A stretch of DNA of 51,753 nt. Source: Candidatus Handelsmanbacteria bacterium (GTDB lineage: Bacteria > Latescibacterota > UBA2968 > UBA8231). The position numbers and the translations under genes are program-made. Positions 26,075 to 35,365 of the stretch are shown here, one piece after another (position 1 is the first letter of the stretch; every line of letters begins with the position of its first letter). The notes under the pieces were generated by a model. It saw only the letters and a program-made list of their open reading frames with translations. It ran no database searches and was not told where the DNA came from. The DNA lies in NCBI GenBank assembly GCA_016867395.1, contig VGJS01000025.1, positions 1 through 51,753 of the forward strand, in the 5' to 3' direction.

Positions 26075-29000
26075 ATGCTGACCCGCACCATCGAAATCTC
26101 GCTGCAACACCGGGGGCTGGTCTGTGTCCTGGCTTTGCTCCTGGTCTTCCTCGGCGGGCAGGCCCTGCGGCAACTGCCCATCGACGCCTTCCCGGATACC
26201 ACCCCGGTGCAGGTGCAGATCAACACCACTGTGCCCGCCCTCGGCCCGCTGGAGGCGGAGCAACAGGTAACCCTGCCCGTCGAGCTGGCCCTGGGCGGCC
26301 TGTCCGGGCTGCAGAACCTCCGCTCGATCTCCAAGTTCGGGCTCTCGCAGGTGGTGGCCACTTTTGACGACGGCACCGACATCTACCGCGCCCGGCAGCT
26401 GGTCGCCGAGCGCATGCAGAGCGTCGAGTTGCCCGAGGGCATCACCCGTCGCCAGTTGGGCCCCATCGCCACCGGGCTGGGCGAGGTGTTCCACTATGCG
26501 GTGCGCGCCACCGACCCGGCCCGGCCGCTTGCCGACCTGCGCGAGTTGCAAGACTGGGTCATCGCCCCGCACCTGCGGCAGGTGCGCGGGGTGGCCGAGA
26601 TCAACGCCTGGGGCGGGTACGAGAAACATTACCACGTGGTCGCCGATCCCGAGCGCCTCATCGCGCTCCAGGTGACCTTGGCCGAACTGGTGCGGGTCCT
26701 GCAGGACAACAACCAGAACGTCGGGGGCGGCCAGATCGTGCGCGGCGGCGAGGCGCTGCTGGTGCACGGGGTGGGCCTGGCCACCACCACCGAGGAGCTG
26801 GGCAACATCGTCATCGACGCCCACCAGGGGGTTCCGGTGCGGGTGCGCGACGTGGCCCGGGTGCAGGTGGACCACGAGATCCGCCGCGGCGCTGTCACCG
26901 CCGAGGGCCGCGGCGAGACCGTGCTGGGCCTGGGCTTCATGCTGATGGGCGAGAACAGCGCCCAGGTGACCCGGGCCCTCAAGGCCAAGCTGGCCGAGGT
27001 GCAGCCCTCGCTGCCGCCCGACGTGGTGGTCGAGACCCTCTACGACCGCACCGAGCTGGTCGAGCAGGTCATCGACACCGTCGAGCACAACCTGCTCTTC
27101 GGCGCCCTGCTGGTGATCGCGGTGCTCTTCGCCTTCCTCGGCGATCTGAGCGCCGGCCTGATCGTCGCCGCCGCCATCCCCCTGTCGATGCTCTGCGCCG
27201 GCAGTTTCATGCTGCAGACCGGCATCGCCGCCAGCCTGCTGAGCCTGGGGGCCATCGACTTTGGCCTCATCGTCGACAGCTCGGTGATCATGGTCGAGAA
27301 CTGTGCGCGCCACCTCCGGGAGTCGGATGGGACCAGGTCCCGCCTCGCTGTGGTGCGCGCCGCCGCCCTCGAGGTGCGCAAACCGACGATGTTCGGCGAA
27401 CTGATCATCATCCTGGTCTTCCTGCCGGTGCTGACCCTGGAGGGCATCGAGGGCAAGCTCTTCCGGCCCATGGCCCTGACCATGGTCTTCGCCCTGGCCG
27501 GCTCCATGGTGCTCTCCCTGACCCTGATGCCGGTGCTGGCCGGCCTCTTCCTGCCCGCCAAGGTCCGGCAACGCGAGCCGCTCCTGATGCGTCTGCTGCG
27601 CCGCGTCTACACCCCGGTGCTGCACGGCGCCCTGCGTTGGCGCAAGCTGACCCTGGGCCTGGCCCTGCTAGTGGTGGCCGCAGCCGGGCTGCTGGCCAGC
27701 CGGATGGGCGGGGAGTTCGTGCCCAGGCTCGGCGAGCAGGCTCTGGCGGTGAACACCGTGCGCCTGGCCGGGATCTCAGTGGAGGAGGCCGTGGCCCTCA
27801 ACGATCGGCTGGAACGGGAGCTGCTGGCCCGCTTTCCCGACGAGATCGCCCATATCTGGACCCGCCTGGGCACCGCCCAGATCGCCACCGATCCCATGGG
27901 CATCGAGCTGACCGACTTCTTCATCGCCCTCAAACCCCGCGACCAGTGGCAAAAGGCGCGCACCCAGGCGGAGCTTGTCGAGGCCATGCGCCAGGTCTTT
28001 GCCGTGGTGCCGGGCATGACCACCGCCTTCAGCCAGCCCATCGAGATGCGCATGAACGAGATGATCGCCGGGGTGCGCGGCGAGGTGGCCGTCAAGATCC
28101 TGGGCGACGACTTCGACGAGTTGGGCCGCCTGGCCGGGCAGATACAGCAGGTGTTGGCCGGCATACCGGCAACCGCCGAAGTCACGGGCGAGCAGGTCGC
28201 CGGCCAGCCGGTGCTGAAGGTGCGGGTGGACCCCGAAGCCATCGCCCGCCACGGGATCTCGACGCGGCAGGTGCTGGACGTGGTCGAGGCCGTGGGGGCC
28301 AGACAGGTGGGTGAGGTGCGCCAGGGCCAGCGCCGCTTTCCGCTGGTGGTGCGCCTGCCCGACCGGCAGCGCACCGACCCCCAGGCCCAGGCGGCGACCC
28401 TAATCCCCACCGCTGGCGGCGCGGTGCTGCCGCTGGGGCAGGTGGCTACCCTCTCGCTGACCGAAGGCCCCACCACCATCAACCGCGAATGGGGCCGGCG
28501 CCGGGTCACAGTACAGGCCGATGTGCGCGGGGGCGACCTGGCCGGCTACGCCACCGAAGCCAGGTGGTGCTGCCCGAAGGCTATGTGCTGGCGTGGGGCG
28601 GGCAATTCGAAAACATGGAGCGGGCCAATGCCCGGCTGCGGGTGGTGGTGCCGATCACCCTGGGGGCCTGATCGGCGTCCTGCTGTACCTGACCTACGGA
28701 CGGGCAGTCGATGCCCTGCGGGTCTTCACTGGGGTGCCGCTGGCGATGGTCGGCGGGGTGCTGGCCCTGTGGCTGGCGGACCTGCCCTTCTCGGTGTCGG
28801 CGGCCATCGGCTTCCTCGCCCTGTCGGGCATCTCGGTGCTGGGCGACATGGTGCTGGTCTCCCAGGTGCGCCAGCTGCTCGATCAGGGGGTGGAATTGGC
28901 CGCAGCGGTCACCGCGGCCGCCCAGATCCGGCTGCGGCCGGTGCTGATGACCGCCCTGGTGGCCTGTATGGGTTTTGTGCCCATGGCCTTCAGCACCGGG

Positions 29001-29129
29001 GTCGGCTCCGAGGTGCAGCGCCCCCTGGCCACGGTGGTCATCGGCGGGGTGCTCAGCAGCACCCTGCTCACCCTGGTGGTGCTGCCGGTGCTCTATCTGG
29101 TGGTGGGCCGCAGGGGACGGCCGGACTGA
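26075..29129 (+). pseudogene. czcA: CzcA/CusA-type heavy-metal RND efflux pump, two frame changes
   Basis: Proton-driven inner-membrane exporter of divalent or monovalent metals. The N-terminus MLTRTIEISLQHRGLVCVLA, LPIDAFPDTTPVQVQINTTV and GLSQVVATFDDGTDIYRARQ are typical of the heavy-metal branch, as are SLGAIDFGLIVDSSVIMVEN and MFGELIIILVFLPVLTLEGI. Frame changes near 28558 and 28665 are needed to reach [20 protein letters not shown] and IGVLLYLTYGRAVDALRVF, and about ten residues of the linker are missing there. The end GRRGRPD matches a natural C-terminus. The RBS GAAGGAGA is good. No CzcC-type outer-membrane gene is next to it. Confidence 0.88.
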
Positions 29130-29135
29130 GCCCTC

Positions 29136-29900
29136 TCAGGGAGGCGTGCCCAGTTGCGCGGCCAGCGCGGCAAAGGGATCGGGCCCCGGCTCCAGTTCGG
29201 CCAGGGTGCAGGCGCCGGCCACCTCCTGCAGTTCCAGGGTAAAACCCCAGAGCCGGTGCCGGGTGGCCACCCGGGCGCCGGTTCCGAGGGTAAGCCAGTC
29301 CTCCCAGCTGGCCTTGATCCCGCCCAGCGGAAGGATCGACACCCACATCCGCCAGGCGTGGGGCAGATCGTCGGCGCCGACCAGCCACAGATAGGAGTCC
29401 CCCGGGGTGGCCCCCCCGCTCCGGTAGGTGATCAGCAGCCCCTCCTCGTCGCCTGGCAACGCGACGAGCCGCCGCTGGGTGCCCGGATCGAAGAGTTTGG
29501 CCACCGGGTTGAGCCAGAAGGAATCGTTGATCCACATCCGCCACGCCTCCTCCACCCGCGTCCGCGCCGGGTCCGCCGGCAGTAGGACCCCCTGCTTCCA
29601 GGCCAGCCCCTCCTGCCGGTCCACCGCCAGTTGTACCTCGAATTGGTCCCAGCGCACCCGCGCCCAGCCCCGCTGCCGGTCCCACAGATGCTGGTGGCCG
29701 GCAAAGGTCCAGCGCACCGCCCCGGTACTGTCCCAGGCCGGCACCCCGGCGGCGGCCTGCAGCCGCTGGGCCAGGGCTTCGGCCTCGGGCCCGGGTTGGC
29801 CCTGGGGCAGGGGGCGGTCGAGGTACTGGAAGAGACCGCCGCCGGCGATCAGGAGGGCAACGAGGATCAGCATCCGTTTTCGGTATCGTCTCACAACCAC
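29136..29900 (-). CDS. Hypothetical membrane-anchored protein
   Basis: 254 residues with one N-terminal transmembrane helix (KRMLILVALLIAGGGLFQYL) and a soluble domain rich in Trp: VRWTFAGHQHLWDRQRGWAR, EEAWRMWINDSFWLNPVAK and LLITYRSGGATPGDSYLWLV. The layout, a beta-rich domain with HQHLWD, recalls LolA-like lipid-handling proteins, but I cannot assign it. It starts at GTG 29900, overlapping the stop of the HpcH gene, and ends convergent with czcA. Confidence 0.55.
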   Translation of the reverse strand: MVVRRYRKRMLILVALLIAGGGLFQYLDRPLPQGQPGPEAEALAQRLQAAAGVPAWDSTGAVRWTFAGHQHLWDRQRGWARVRWDQFEVQLAVDRQEGLAWKQGVLLPADPARTRVEEAWRMWINDSFWLNPVAKLFDPGTQRRLVALPGDEEGLLITYRSGGATPGDSYLWLVGADDLPHAWRMWVSILPLGGIKASWEDWLTLGTGARVATRHRLWGFTLELQEVAGACTLAELEPGPDPFAALAAQLGTPP

Positions 29901-30643
29901 TAGCGACCGGCAGCGATCTTTTCGAGCCGGCCCAGCAACTCCCGGCCCCCGCCCACCAAAAGGTCCATGTCCGAGCGCAGGGTGATGGCCCGGAAGCCGG
30001 CCTCCCTCTTGGCGGCGAAATCCTCGGGGGAATAGGTGTTGCAGCAGGGCAATTTGGCGGCCGCCAGGGTCACCTCGACGATGCGCCGCATCGCCGCCCG
30101 GTGCTCGGGGTGCTGCTCGTAGGTGTGGCGGTCGATGCCCATGGACAGGGCCAGGTCCACCGGGCCGACGAAACAGCCGTCCACCCCGGGCAGGCCCAGG
30201 ATCCCCTCGGCCTTGTTCACCCCCTCGATGTGCTCCAGCTGCACCAGAAGCAGGGTGTCGGTGGTGGCCTTCTCGGGATAGTCGGCCCCATAGTGGAGGA
30301 AATTGTCCCCACCCAGCGAGCGCCCGCCCAGGGGCGGGTACTTGGCGGCGCGGGCCAGGGCACGGGCGGTCTCAACCGTGTTGACCATGGGCACCACCAC
30401 TCCGCCGGCCCCCAGGTCCAGGGCCTTTTCCACCTCGGCCGGTGCGCCGATGGCCGTGCGCACCAGGGGCCGGGCCCCGCAGGTGCGGATGGTGTGGATG
30501 CACTCGTAAGCGGTCTCCCAGTTCATGGGAAAGTGCTGCAGGTCGAGGATGATCCAGTCCCAGCCCATCTGCGCCAGGTAGCGCGAGACCATAGGCTGGG
30601 GGATGTTCTGCCAGATGCCGATCTTGATGCGGGCGTCGCTCAT
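29900..30643 (-). CDS. HpcH/HpaI-type aldolase (2-keto-3-deoxy sugar acid aldolase)
   Basis: Class II pyruvate aldolase of 247 residues. Start ATG 30643. Motifs: MGWDWIILDLQHFPMN (His/Asp of the active site), RPLVRTAIG (Arg), GGVVVPMVNTVETARALARA, VQLEHIEGVNKAEGILGLPG (metal Glu) and DGCFVGPVDLALSMGI (metal Asp). It cleaves or forms 4-hydroxy-2-oxo acids. The substrate is unknown; nearby enolase-superfamily and sugar genes make a sugar-acid product plausible. Divergent from the aminotransferase gene. Confidence 0.85.
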   Translation of the reverse strand: MSDARIKIGIWQNIPQPMVSRYLAQMGWDWIILDLQHFPMNWETAYECIHTIRTCGARPLVRTAIGAPAEVEKALDLGAGGVVVPMVNTVETARALARAAKYPPLGGRSLGGDNFLHYGADYPEKATTDTLLLVQLEHIEGVNKAEGILGLPGVDGCFVGPVDLALSMGIDRHTYEQHPEHRAAMRRIVEVTLAAAKLPCCNTYSPEDFAAKREAGFRAITLRSDMDLLVGGGRELLGRLEKIAAGR

Positions 30644-30772
30644 AGGCTCTTTCCGGGTTTGGCGGTGACCGGAGGAATATAGCCACTCGCCCTGCCGGCG
30701 GCACGGTGCCGGGCCGGGGTGGTCGGCATCGCGGGGGCGGCCTATCTTTCTGGGGCCGACCGGAGACTTGCC

Positions 30773-31927
30773 ATGTATACGCCCGACTTCGCTGCCGTGC
30801 GCCTCGACTTTCCCCGCGCCCGCACCGCCGCCTACTTCGACAACGCCTCTTCCCATCCCCTCAGCGTGCACTCGGCTGCGGCCCTGCACCGCTACGTCGA
30901 GTGGCTCACCCACGAGGTGGGCGAGCCCTGGTGGCCGCAGTGGGCCGCCAGCCGCGACGAAGCCAAGCACCTCTTTGCCCAACTGATCAATGCCGAGCCG
31001 CGCGAGATCGCCTTTGCCCGCAGCACCGTCGAGAGCGAGAGCAATCTGCTCAACGGCATGGGGGAGTTTCTGGCCGGGGGCAACGTGGTCACCAACGATT
31101 TGCACTACGGGGCGGCCCTCTACAACTACCAGATGAGAAAGCAGGATGGCCTGGAGCTGCGGGTGGTCAAGAACCGCAACTGGCAGATCGAGTTGGGGGA
31201 CATGGCCAAAGCCATCGACCAGCATACCCGGCTAGTCTCCCTCTCCCTGGTCTCCAACGTCAACGGCCTCCTGGCCCAGGTGAAGGAGATCGCCGCGCTG
31301 GCCCACGCCCGTGGGGCCTTGCTCTACGCCGATATCATCCAGGCCGCCGGCGCCGTGCCCATCGACGTGAAGGCCATGGGCATCGATATGGCTGCCTGCT
31401 CCACCTTCAAATGGCTGATGGGGGTCAAGGGCTTTGGCTTCCTCTACGTGCGGGCCGATTTGCAGAACACCGTGGTGAAGCCGACCCAGCACTCGGGAGG
31501 GGTGCGCCAGAACTACGCGCCCTGGACCCCCGCGCCCGATCCGGCCCTCTCCGACTTCTCCCACACCCCGGTGCCCGGCCCCCATTGCTACGAGGTCAGC
31601 TACCCCTCGTACGAGGGAGCGGTCTGCGCCCACGAGAGCCTGCGCTACATCCTGCGCCTGGGCGTGCTCCATATCCGCGCCCACGTGCGCGGCCTAGCCG
31701 AACGCCTGCAGGAGGAGTTGCCGGCCCTCGGCTATCCTTCCATCACCCCCCGGGGCAACGAGAGCTCCATCCTGGCCTTTGTCTCCCCCAACCCCGAGGC
31801 CACCCTGGCCCGCACCCGCGCCGCCGGGGTGCACGTGGCCATGCGCTACGGGAACAAGATGCGGCTCTCCCCCTCGGTGTACAATAACCACGACGATATT
31901 GACCGCCTGCTGGCGGCACTCAACTGA
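30773..31927 (+). CDS. Class V aminotransferase (isopenicillin N epimerase / cysteine desulfurase-like)
   Basis: PLP-dependent fold type I enzyme of 384 residues. AYFDNASSHPLSVHSAAALH is the N-terminal substrate loop; the PLP Asp is in LLYADIIQAAGAVPIDV (Asp187) and the Schiff-base Lys in CSTFKWLMGVKGFGFLYV (Lys213). ATG 30773 is chosen because upstream in-frame residues are not conserved in character. Seven bases separate it from the S15 hydrolase start, so the two form an operon. The exact reaction is not predictable. Confidence 0.85.
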   Translation: MYTPDFAAVRLDFPRARTAAYFDNASSHPLSVHSAAALHRYVEWLTHEVGEPWWPQWAASRDEAKHLFAQLINAEPREIAFARSTVESESNLLNGMGEFLAGGNVVTNDLHYGAALYNYQMRKQDGLELRVVKNRNWQIELGDMAKAIDQHTRLVSLSLVSNVNGLLAQVKEIAALAHARGALLYADIIQAAGAVPIDVKAMGIDMAACSTFKWLMGVKGFGFLYVRADLQNTVVKPTQHSGGVRQNYAPWTPAPDPALSDFSHTPVPGPHCYEVSYPSYEGAVCAHESLRYILRLGVLHIRAHVRGLAERLQEELPALGYPSITPRGNESSILAFVSPNPEATLARTRAAGVHVAMRYGNKMRLSPSVYNNHDDIDRLLAALN

Positions 31928-31934
31928 GGACTCG

Positions 31935-33683
31935 ATGGCCCAGGAGCAGCAGTACTCTGATCTGATCCACGAGAAGAACGTCGAGATCCCCATGCGCGAC
32001 GGGACCCTCCTGCGGGCCAATATCACCCGGCCCAAAGCCGAGGGCGTCTTTCCGGCCCTGGTGGAGCGCACCCCCTACAACAAGGAAGGGGGTGCGGAAA
32101 ACCAGGTGGGCGCCCCGGAGTTCTTCGCCAAGAGAGGGTACGCGGTGGTGATCCAGGACGTGCGCGGGATGTTCGCCTCGGACGGGGTCTTCTATCCCTT
32201 CCGCGACGACGGGGCCGGCTTGAACCGCGACGGCCACGACACCGTGGAGTGGATGGCGGCCCAGCCCTGGTGCAACGGTGAGGTGGGGATGTTTGGCGGG
32301 TCTTACTCGGGGGCCACCCAGTACCGGGCCGCCCTTAGCCGGCCCCCGCATTTGCGGGCCCTCTTCGTGCGCGAGTCCTCGGCCGACTACCACCGCGAGT
32401 GGGTGTACCGCGACGGGGCCTTCGAGCTGGGCTTCAGCCTGTACTGGGCCCACGCCGTCACCAGCATCAACCTGGCCAAGCTCGCCGAGGGGGAGCAGTT
32501 CGCTCGCCACCGCCGCCTGCTCGACCAGGCCAAGCGCGACATGGACGACTGGTACGGCCGGCTGCCCCTTTACCCCTGCTGCTTCCTGGTGGGCCTTTGC
32601 GACTGGCACAACACCTGGCTGGCGCATCCCGAGGACGGGCCGTACTGGTGGGAGTTCAACGTCGAGAAGTACCACGACCAGATCGAGACCCCCGCCTATC
32701 ACCTGGGCGGCTGGTACGACATCTTCCTCAACGGCACCCTGAAGAACTACCTGGGCCTGAAGCGCCGCGCCCGCACCGAAAAAGCCCGCCAAAACCAGCG
32801 GCTGATCATCGGACCCTGGGTGCACGGGGCGGGGAATATCGGGGTGTCCAAGGCCGGGGAGTGGGATTTCGGGCCGGCGGCGGGGTTGGACTTCAACCAG
32901 TTGCGCCTGCCCTGGTTCGACCACTGGCTCAAGGGGAAAGAGAATGGCGTGATGGACGAGGCGCCGGTGCGGCTCTTCGTCATGGGCCGCAACGAATGGC
33001 GCTCCGAGGCGGCCTGGCCCCTGCCCGACACCCGCTACACCAACTATTATTTCCACAGCGGCCCCAGCGGCTCCATCCCCTCGCTCAACGACGGCACCCT
33101 CTCGCCGCAGCCGCCCGCCGGCAGCGAACACCCCGACAGCTTCGTCTACGACCCCGACCACCCAATCCCCACCCTGGGCGGCAACACCCTGGGCATCCCC
33201 GACGGGGTGCGCGACCAGCGGCCCTCCGACCGGCTCTGCCTCACCTATACCAGCGCCCCCCTCGACAAAGAACTGGAGGTCACCGGGCCGGTGAAGGCGG
33301 TGCTCTACGCCCTCTCCTCGGCCCCAGACACCGACTGGGTGGTGCGCTTCGAGGACGTGGACCCCGACGGGTACTCGCGCAATCTGTGCGACGGCATCCT
33401 GCGCGCCCGGTACCGCCACTCCTTTGCCCAGCCCGAGCTGCTGGATCCCGGCAAGGTCTATCGCTTTGAAGTAGACCTGTGGGCCACCAGCAACGCCTTT
33501 CTTCCCGGCCACCGCCTGCGGGTGGTGGTCACCAGCAGCTCCTTCCCCCGCTTCGACCGCAACCTCAATACCGGCGGCCCCATCAACAGGGAGGCCGCCG
33601 GCCAGGTGGCCATCAACACGGTCATGCACGACATGCTGCGGCCTTCGCACCTCGTGATGCCCCTGATCGAGCGGAGACCATAG
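31935..33683 (+). CDS. CocE/NonD-family hydrolase (X-Pro dipeptidyl-peptidase S15)
   Basis: Alpha/beta hydrolase of 582 residues with the S15 layout: catalytic Ser in VGMFGGSYSGATQYRAA (about Ser123), YHLGGWYDIFLNGTLKNYLG, LIIGPWVHGAGN (catalytic His area), and a C-terminal jelly-roll with FEVDLWATSNAFLPGHRLRV and VVTSSSFPRFDRNLNTGG. It begins at ATG 31935 behind GAGGA, just after the aminotransferase stop. Family members hydrolyse esters or acyl-peptide bonds; the substrate is unknown. The frame is intact. Confidence 0.88.
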   Translation: MAQEQQYSDLIHEKNVEIPMRDGTLLRANITRPKAEGVFPALVERTPYNKEGGAENQVGAPEFFAKRGYAVVIQDVRGMFASDGVFYPFRDDGAGLNRDGHDTVEWMAAQPWCNGEVGMFGGSYSGATQYRAALSRPPHLRALFVRESSADYHREWVYRDGAFELGFSLYWAHAVTSINLAKLAEGEQFARHRRLLDQAKRDMDDWYGRLPLYPCCFLVGLCDWHNTWLAHPEDGPYWWEFNVEKYHDQIETPAYHLGGWYDIFLNGTLKNYLGLKRRARTEKARQNQRLIIGPWVHGAGNIGVSKAGEWDFGPAAGLDFNQLRLPWFDHWLKGKENGVMDEAPVRLFVMGRNEWRSEAAWPLPDTRYTNYYFHSGPSGSIPSLNDGTLSPQPPAGSEHPDSFVYDPDHPIPTLGGNTLGIPDGVRDQRPSDRLCLTYTSAPLDKELEVTGPVKAVLYALSSAPDTDWVVRFEDVDPDGYSRNLCDGILRARYRHSFAQPELLDPGKVYRFEVDLWATSNAFLPGHRLRVVVTSSSFPRFDRNLNTGGPINREAAGQVAINTVMHDMLRPSHLVMPLIERRP

Positions 33684-34073
33684 CCCACCTCTTCGGGGAG
33701 ATGACCTATAGGCCTGGAGGGACACTCCCGCAGCGGGTGCTGTACGGGGAGCAGGGCCCCCTCGGCCCGGCTCCGGCGCCTACTGTTCTGAGGAGCGCCG
33801 GAAGAAGAGCAGCCGACTGCCGCGCGGGGTCTGGGCGACGATTTCCAGGCCTGATTCCATCAACTCACCCCCGCTGGCCCGGTCCGCCGTCGGCGCATTC
33901 GAACGCGGAGAGCGGATCTCCTCACCGGGCCGTAGCCTAGCGCCGGCGACGCGCCTGTTGGCAATATTCTCATCCCTGGCGGCAGCATCGATCAAGCAAG
34001 GGCGAAGGCTTGGCGGCAACAGCATTTACCTTATTTTGAGAGGGCACCGCGCCAACCTTACCCTGGAGGATCT
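33684..34073. other. Intergenic stretch of about 390 bp
   Basis: No convincing gene. A minus-strand frame at 33780-34025 ends in LMESGLEIVAQTPRGSRLLF and FRRSSEQ, which reads like a genuine protein tail without a body and may be a remnant. No promoter, repeat or terminator was identified. Confidence 0.4.
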
Positions 34074-34979
34074 ATGGCAGAACTGACGGCGGCGCAGATC
34101 GAGTTTTTCCGTGAGCAGGGATACCTAGTGGCGCCGGGGGTGATTCCAGCGGGGGTGGTCGAAGCGCTGCAAGTGGAGATCGACGCGGCCATCGACCGGC
34201 AGGCCCACGTCCTACTCGCCGCCAGCAAGATCACCGCCCTGCACGCCGACCAAGGATTCCTGCACCGGGCCACGGCGATCGCGGCCGAATGCCGCGAGAT
34301 CCTGGCCCCGGTCGATGGTGGCCGGCACTCCGGGCCGGCGATGTTCGGGCTGCTGACCTGCCCGGAACTGCTCGACGTGGTCGGGCAGTTGGTGGGGCCA
34401 GAGATCGTCGCCAGCAGCGTGTACCGGATCCGTCCGAAACTGCCCTTCCGCCCGGAAGGGGACGTGCCCTGGCACCAGGACAGCGGCTACTTCCATACCA
34501 TGGGCGACGCCCACCTGATCCTCACCTGCTGGGTGCCGCTGATGAACGCCACGGTGTCGGCCGGCTGCATGGAAGTCGTTCCCCGCAGCCACCGCCACGG
34601 TGTGGTGCGCCATTACTGGGCCGAGGTCCCGGCACCGCCCCTGACGGTGCATCCCGACCACCTGCCGCCCAGTGATCCAGTGCCGGTACCCGCCGATCTG
34701 GGTGACGTGGTGCTGCTGTCCAACCTGACCTGCCATCGCTCCACTCCCAACACCGCCGGGGTGATCCGCTGGGCGGCGGACCTGCGCTACAACGCGCCGG
34801 AGGCGGGTGACTACTACCCGAACGAAGCCGGTTTCCTGGCCCGCAGCAAGAGCCACCCCGACCAGGTGCTGCGCGACGCCGCCGCCTTCGACCGGTTGCG
34901 CCGGGAACACCGGCCTGCCGGCGCCGTGGACCGCACCTGGCTGAAGCAGGCCGAAGAGACCTTCGTGAAGAAGCCCTGA
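34074..34979 (+). CDS. Phytanoyl-CoA dioxygenase (PhyH) family oxygenase
   Basis: Fe(II)/2-oxoglutarate dioxygenase of 301 residues. The iron triad is visible: His134 and Asp136 in DVPWHQDSGYF and distal His221 in NLTCHRSTPN, with Arg232 (IRWAADLRYN) for 2-oxoglutarate. GGAGGATCT precedes ATG 34074. The frame is intact. Such genes are greatly expanded in some uncultured phyla; the substrate cannot be predicted. Confidence 0.9.
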   Translation: MAELTAAQIEFFREQGYLVAPGVIPAGVVEALQVEIDAAIDRQAHVLLAASKITALHADQGFLHRATAIAAECREILAPVDGGRHSGPAMFGLLTCPELLDVVGQLVGPEIVASSVYRIRPKLPFRPEGDVPWHQDSGYFHTMGDAHLILTCWVPLMNATVSAGCMEVVPRSHRHGVVRHYWAEVPAPPLTVHPDHLPPSDPVPVPADLGDVVLLSNLTCHRSTPNTAGVIRWAADLRYNAPEAGDYYPNEAGFLARSKSHPDQVLRDAAAFDRLRREHRPAGAVDRTWLKQAEETFVKKP

Positions 34980-35056
34980 GCGCCGCTCCGGTGGCTCGCT
35001 GCTTGGCCCAGGCGGCTCGGGAGGGTGATTGCAAATTTCGTGCAGCCCAGGAGCTG

Positions 35057-35264
35057 TTTAGAGCGCCTACCGGAATGAGGTTTGTCGGCCCAAGCGCGAG
35101 CGAGGGGCGCAGCGGCAAGGCGCACGCAACCGAAGGTCGCCAACCCGAAGGGTTGAGCGGCAGCAGGCGTATCGAATCATAGATACGCCGAATGAGGGCA
35201 ACGCCGTTGGCTGCGCCTCGCAGCCGCGCGACGCCCAAAGGGCATTTCGTTAGACGCGCTTAGA
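35057..35264. repeat. R2 palindromic repeat, copy 2 (with insert)
   Basis: Same outer arms and apical hairpin GGCGTATC/GATACGCC as copy 1, but with about 40 extra bp after GGCAAGGCGC that contain their own small hairpin CAACCCGAAGGGTTG. Left end TTAGAGCGCCTACCGG and right end CGTTAGACGCGCTTAG are roughly complementary. It lies between the convergent PhyH and serine hydrolase genes, where it could serve as a terminator. Confidence 0.75.
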
Positions 35265-35365
35265 ATACCGGCGGTCGGCCCGAGGCCGCACCACCAGCCG
35301 CGAGCGAAGATCGACGAGCCGAAAGCCGGGAGACCGCCACCAAGGGATTTGGCAGCTGACATGGT

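Noticed and set aside
25802-27625. 607-residue minus-strand open frame
   Set aside because: It is antisense to czcA and its composition (Gly/His/Gln/Asp-rich, no domain) is what a shadow frame of a GC-rich gene gives.
31920-33725. 601-residue minus-strand open frame
   Set aside because: It is the antisense shadow of the intact S15 hydrolase, with no ribosome site or recognisable motif.
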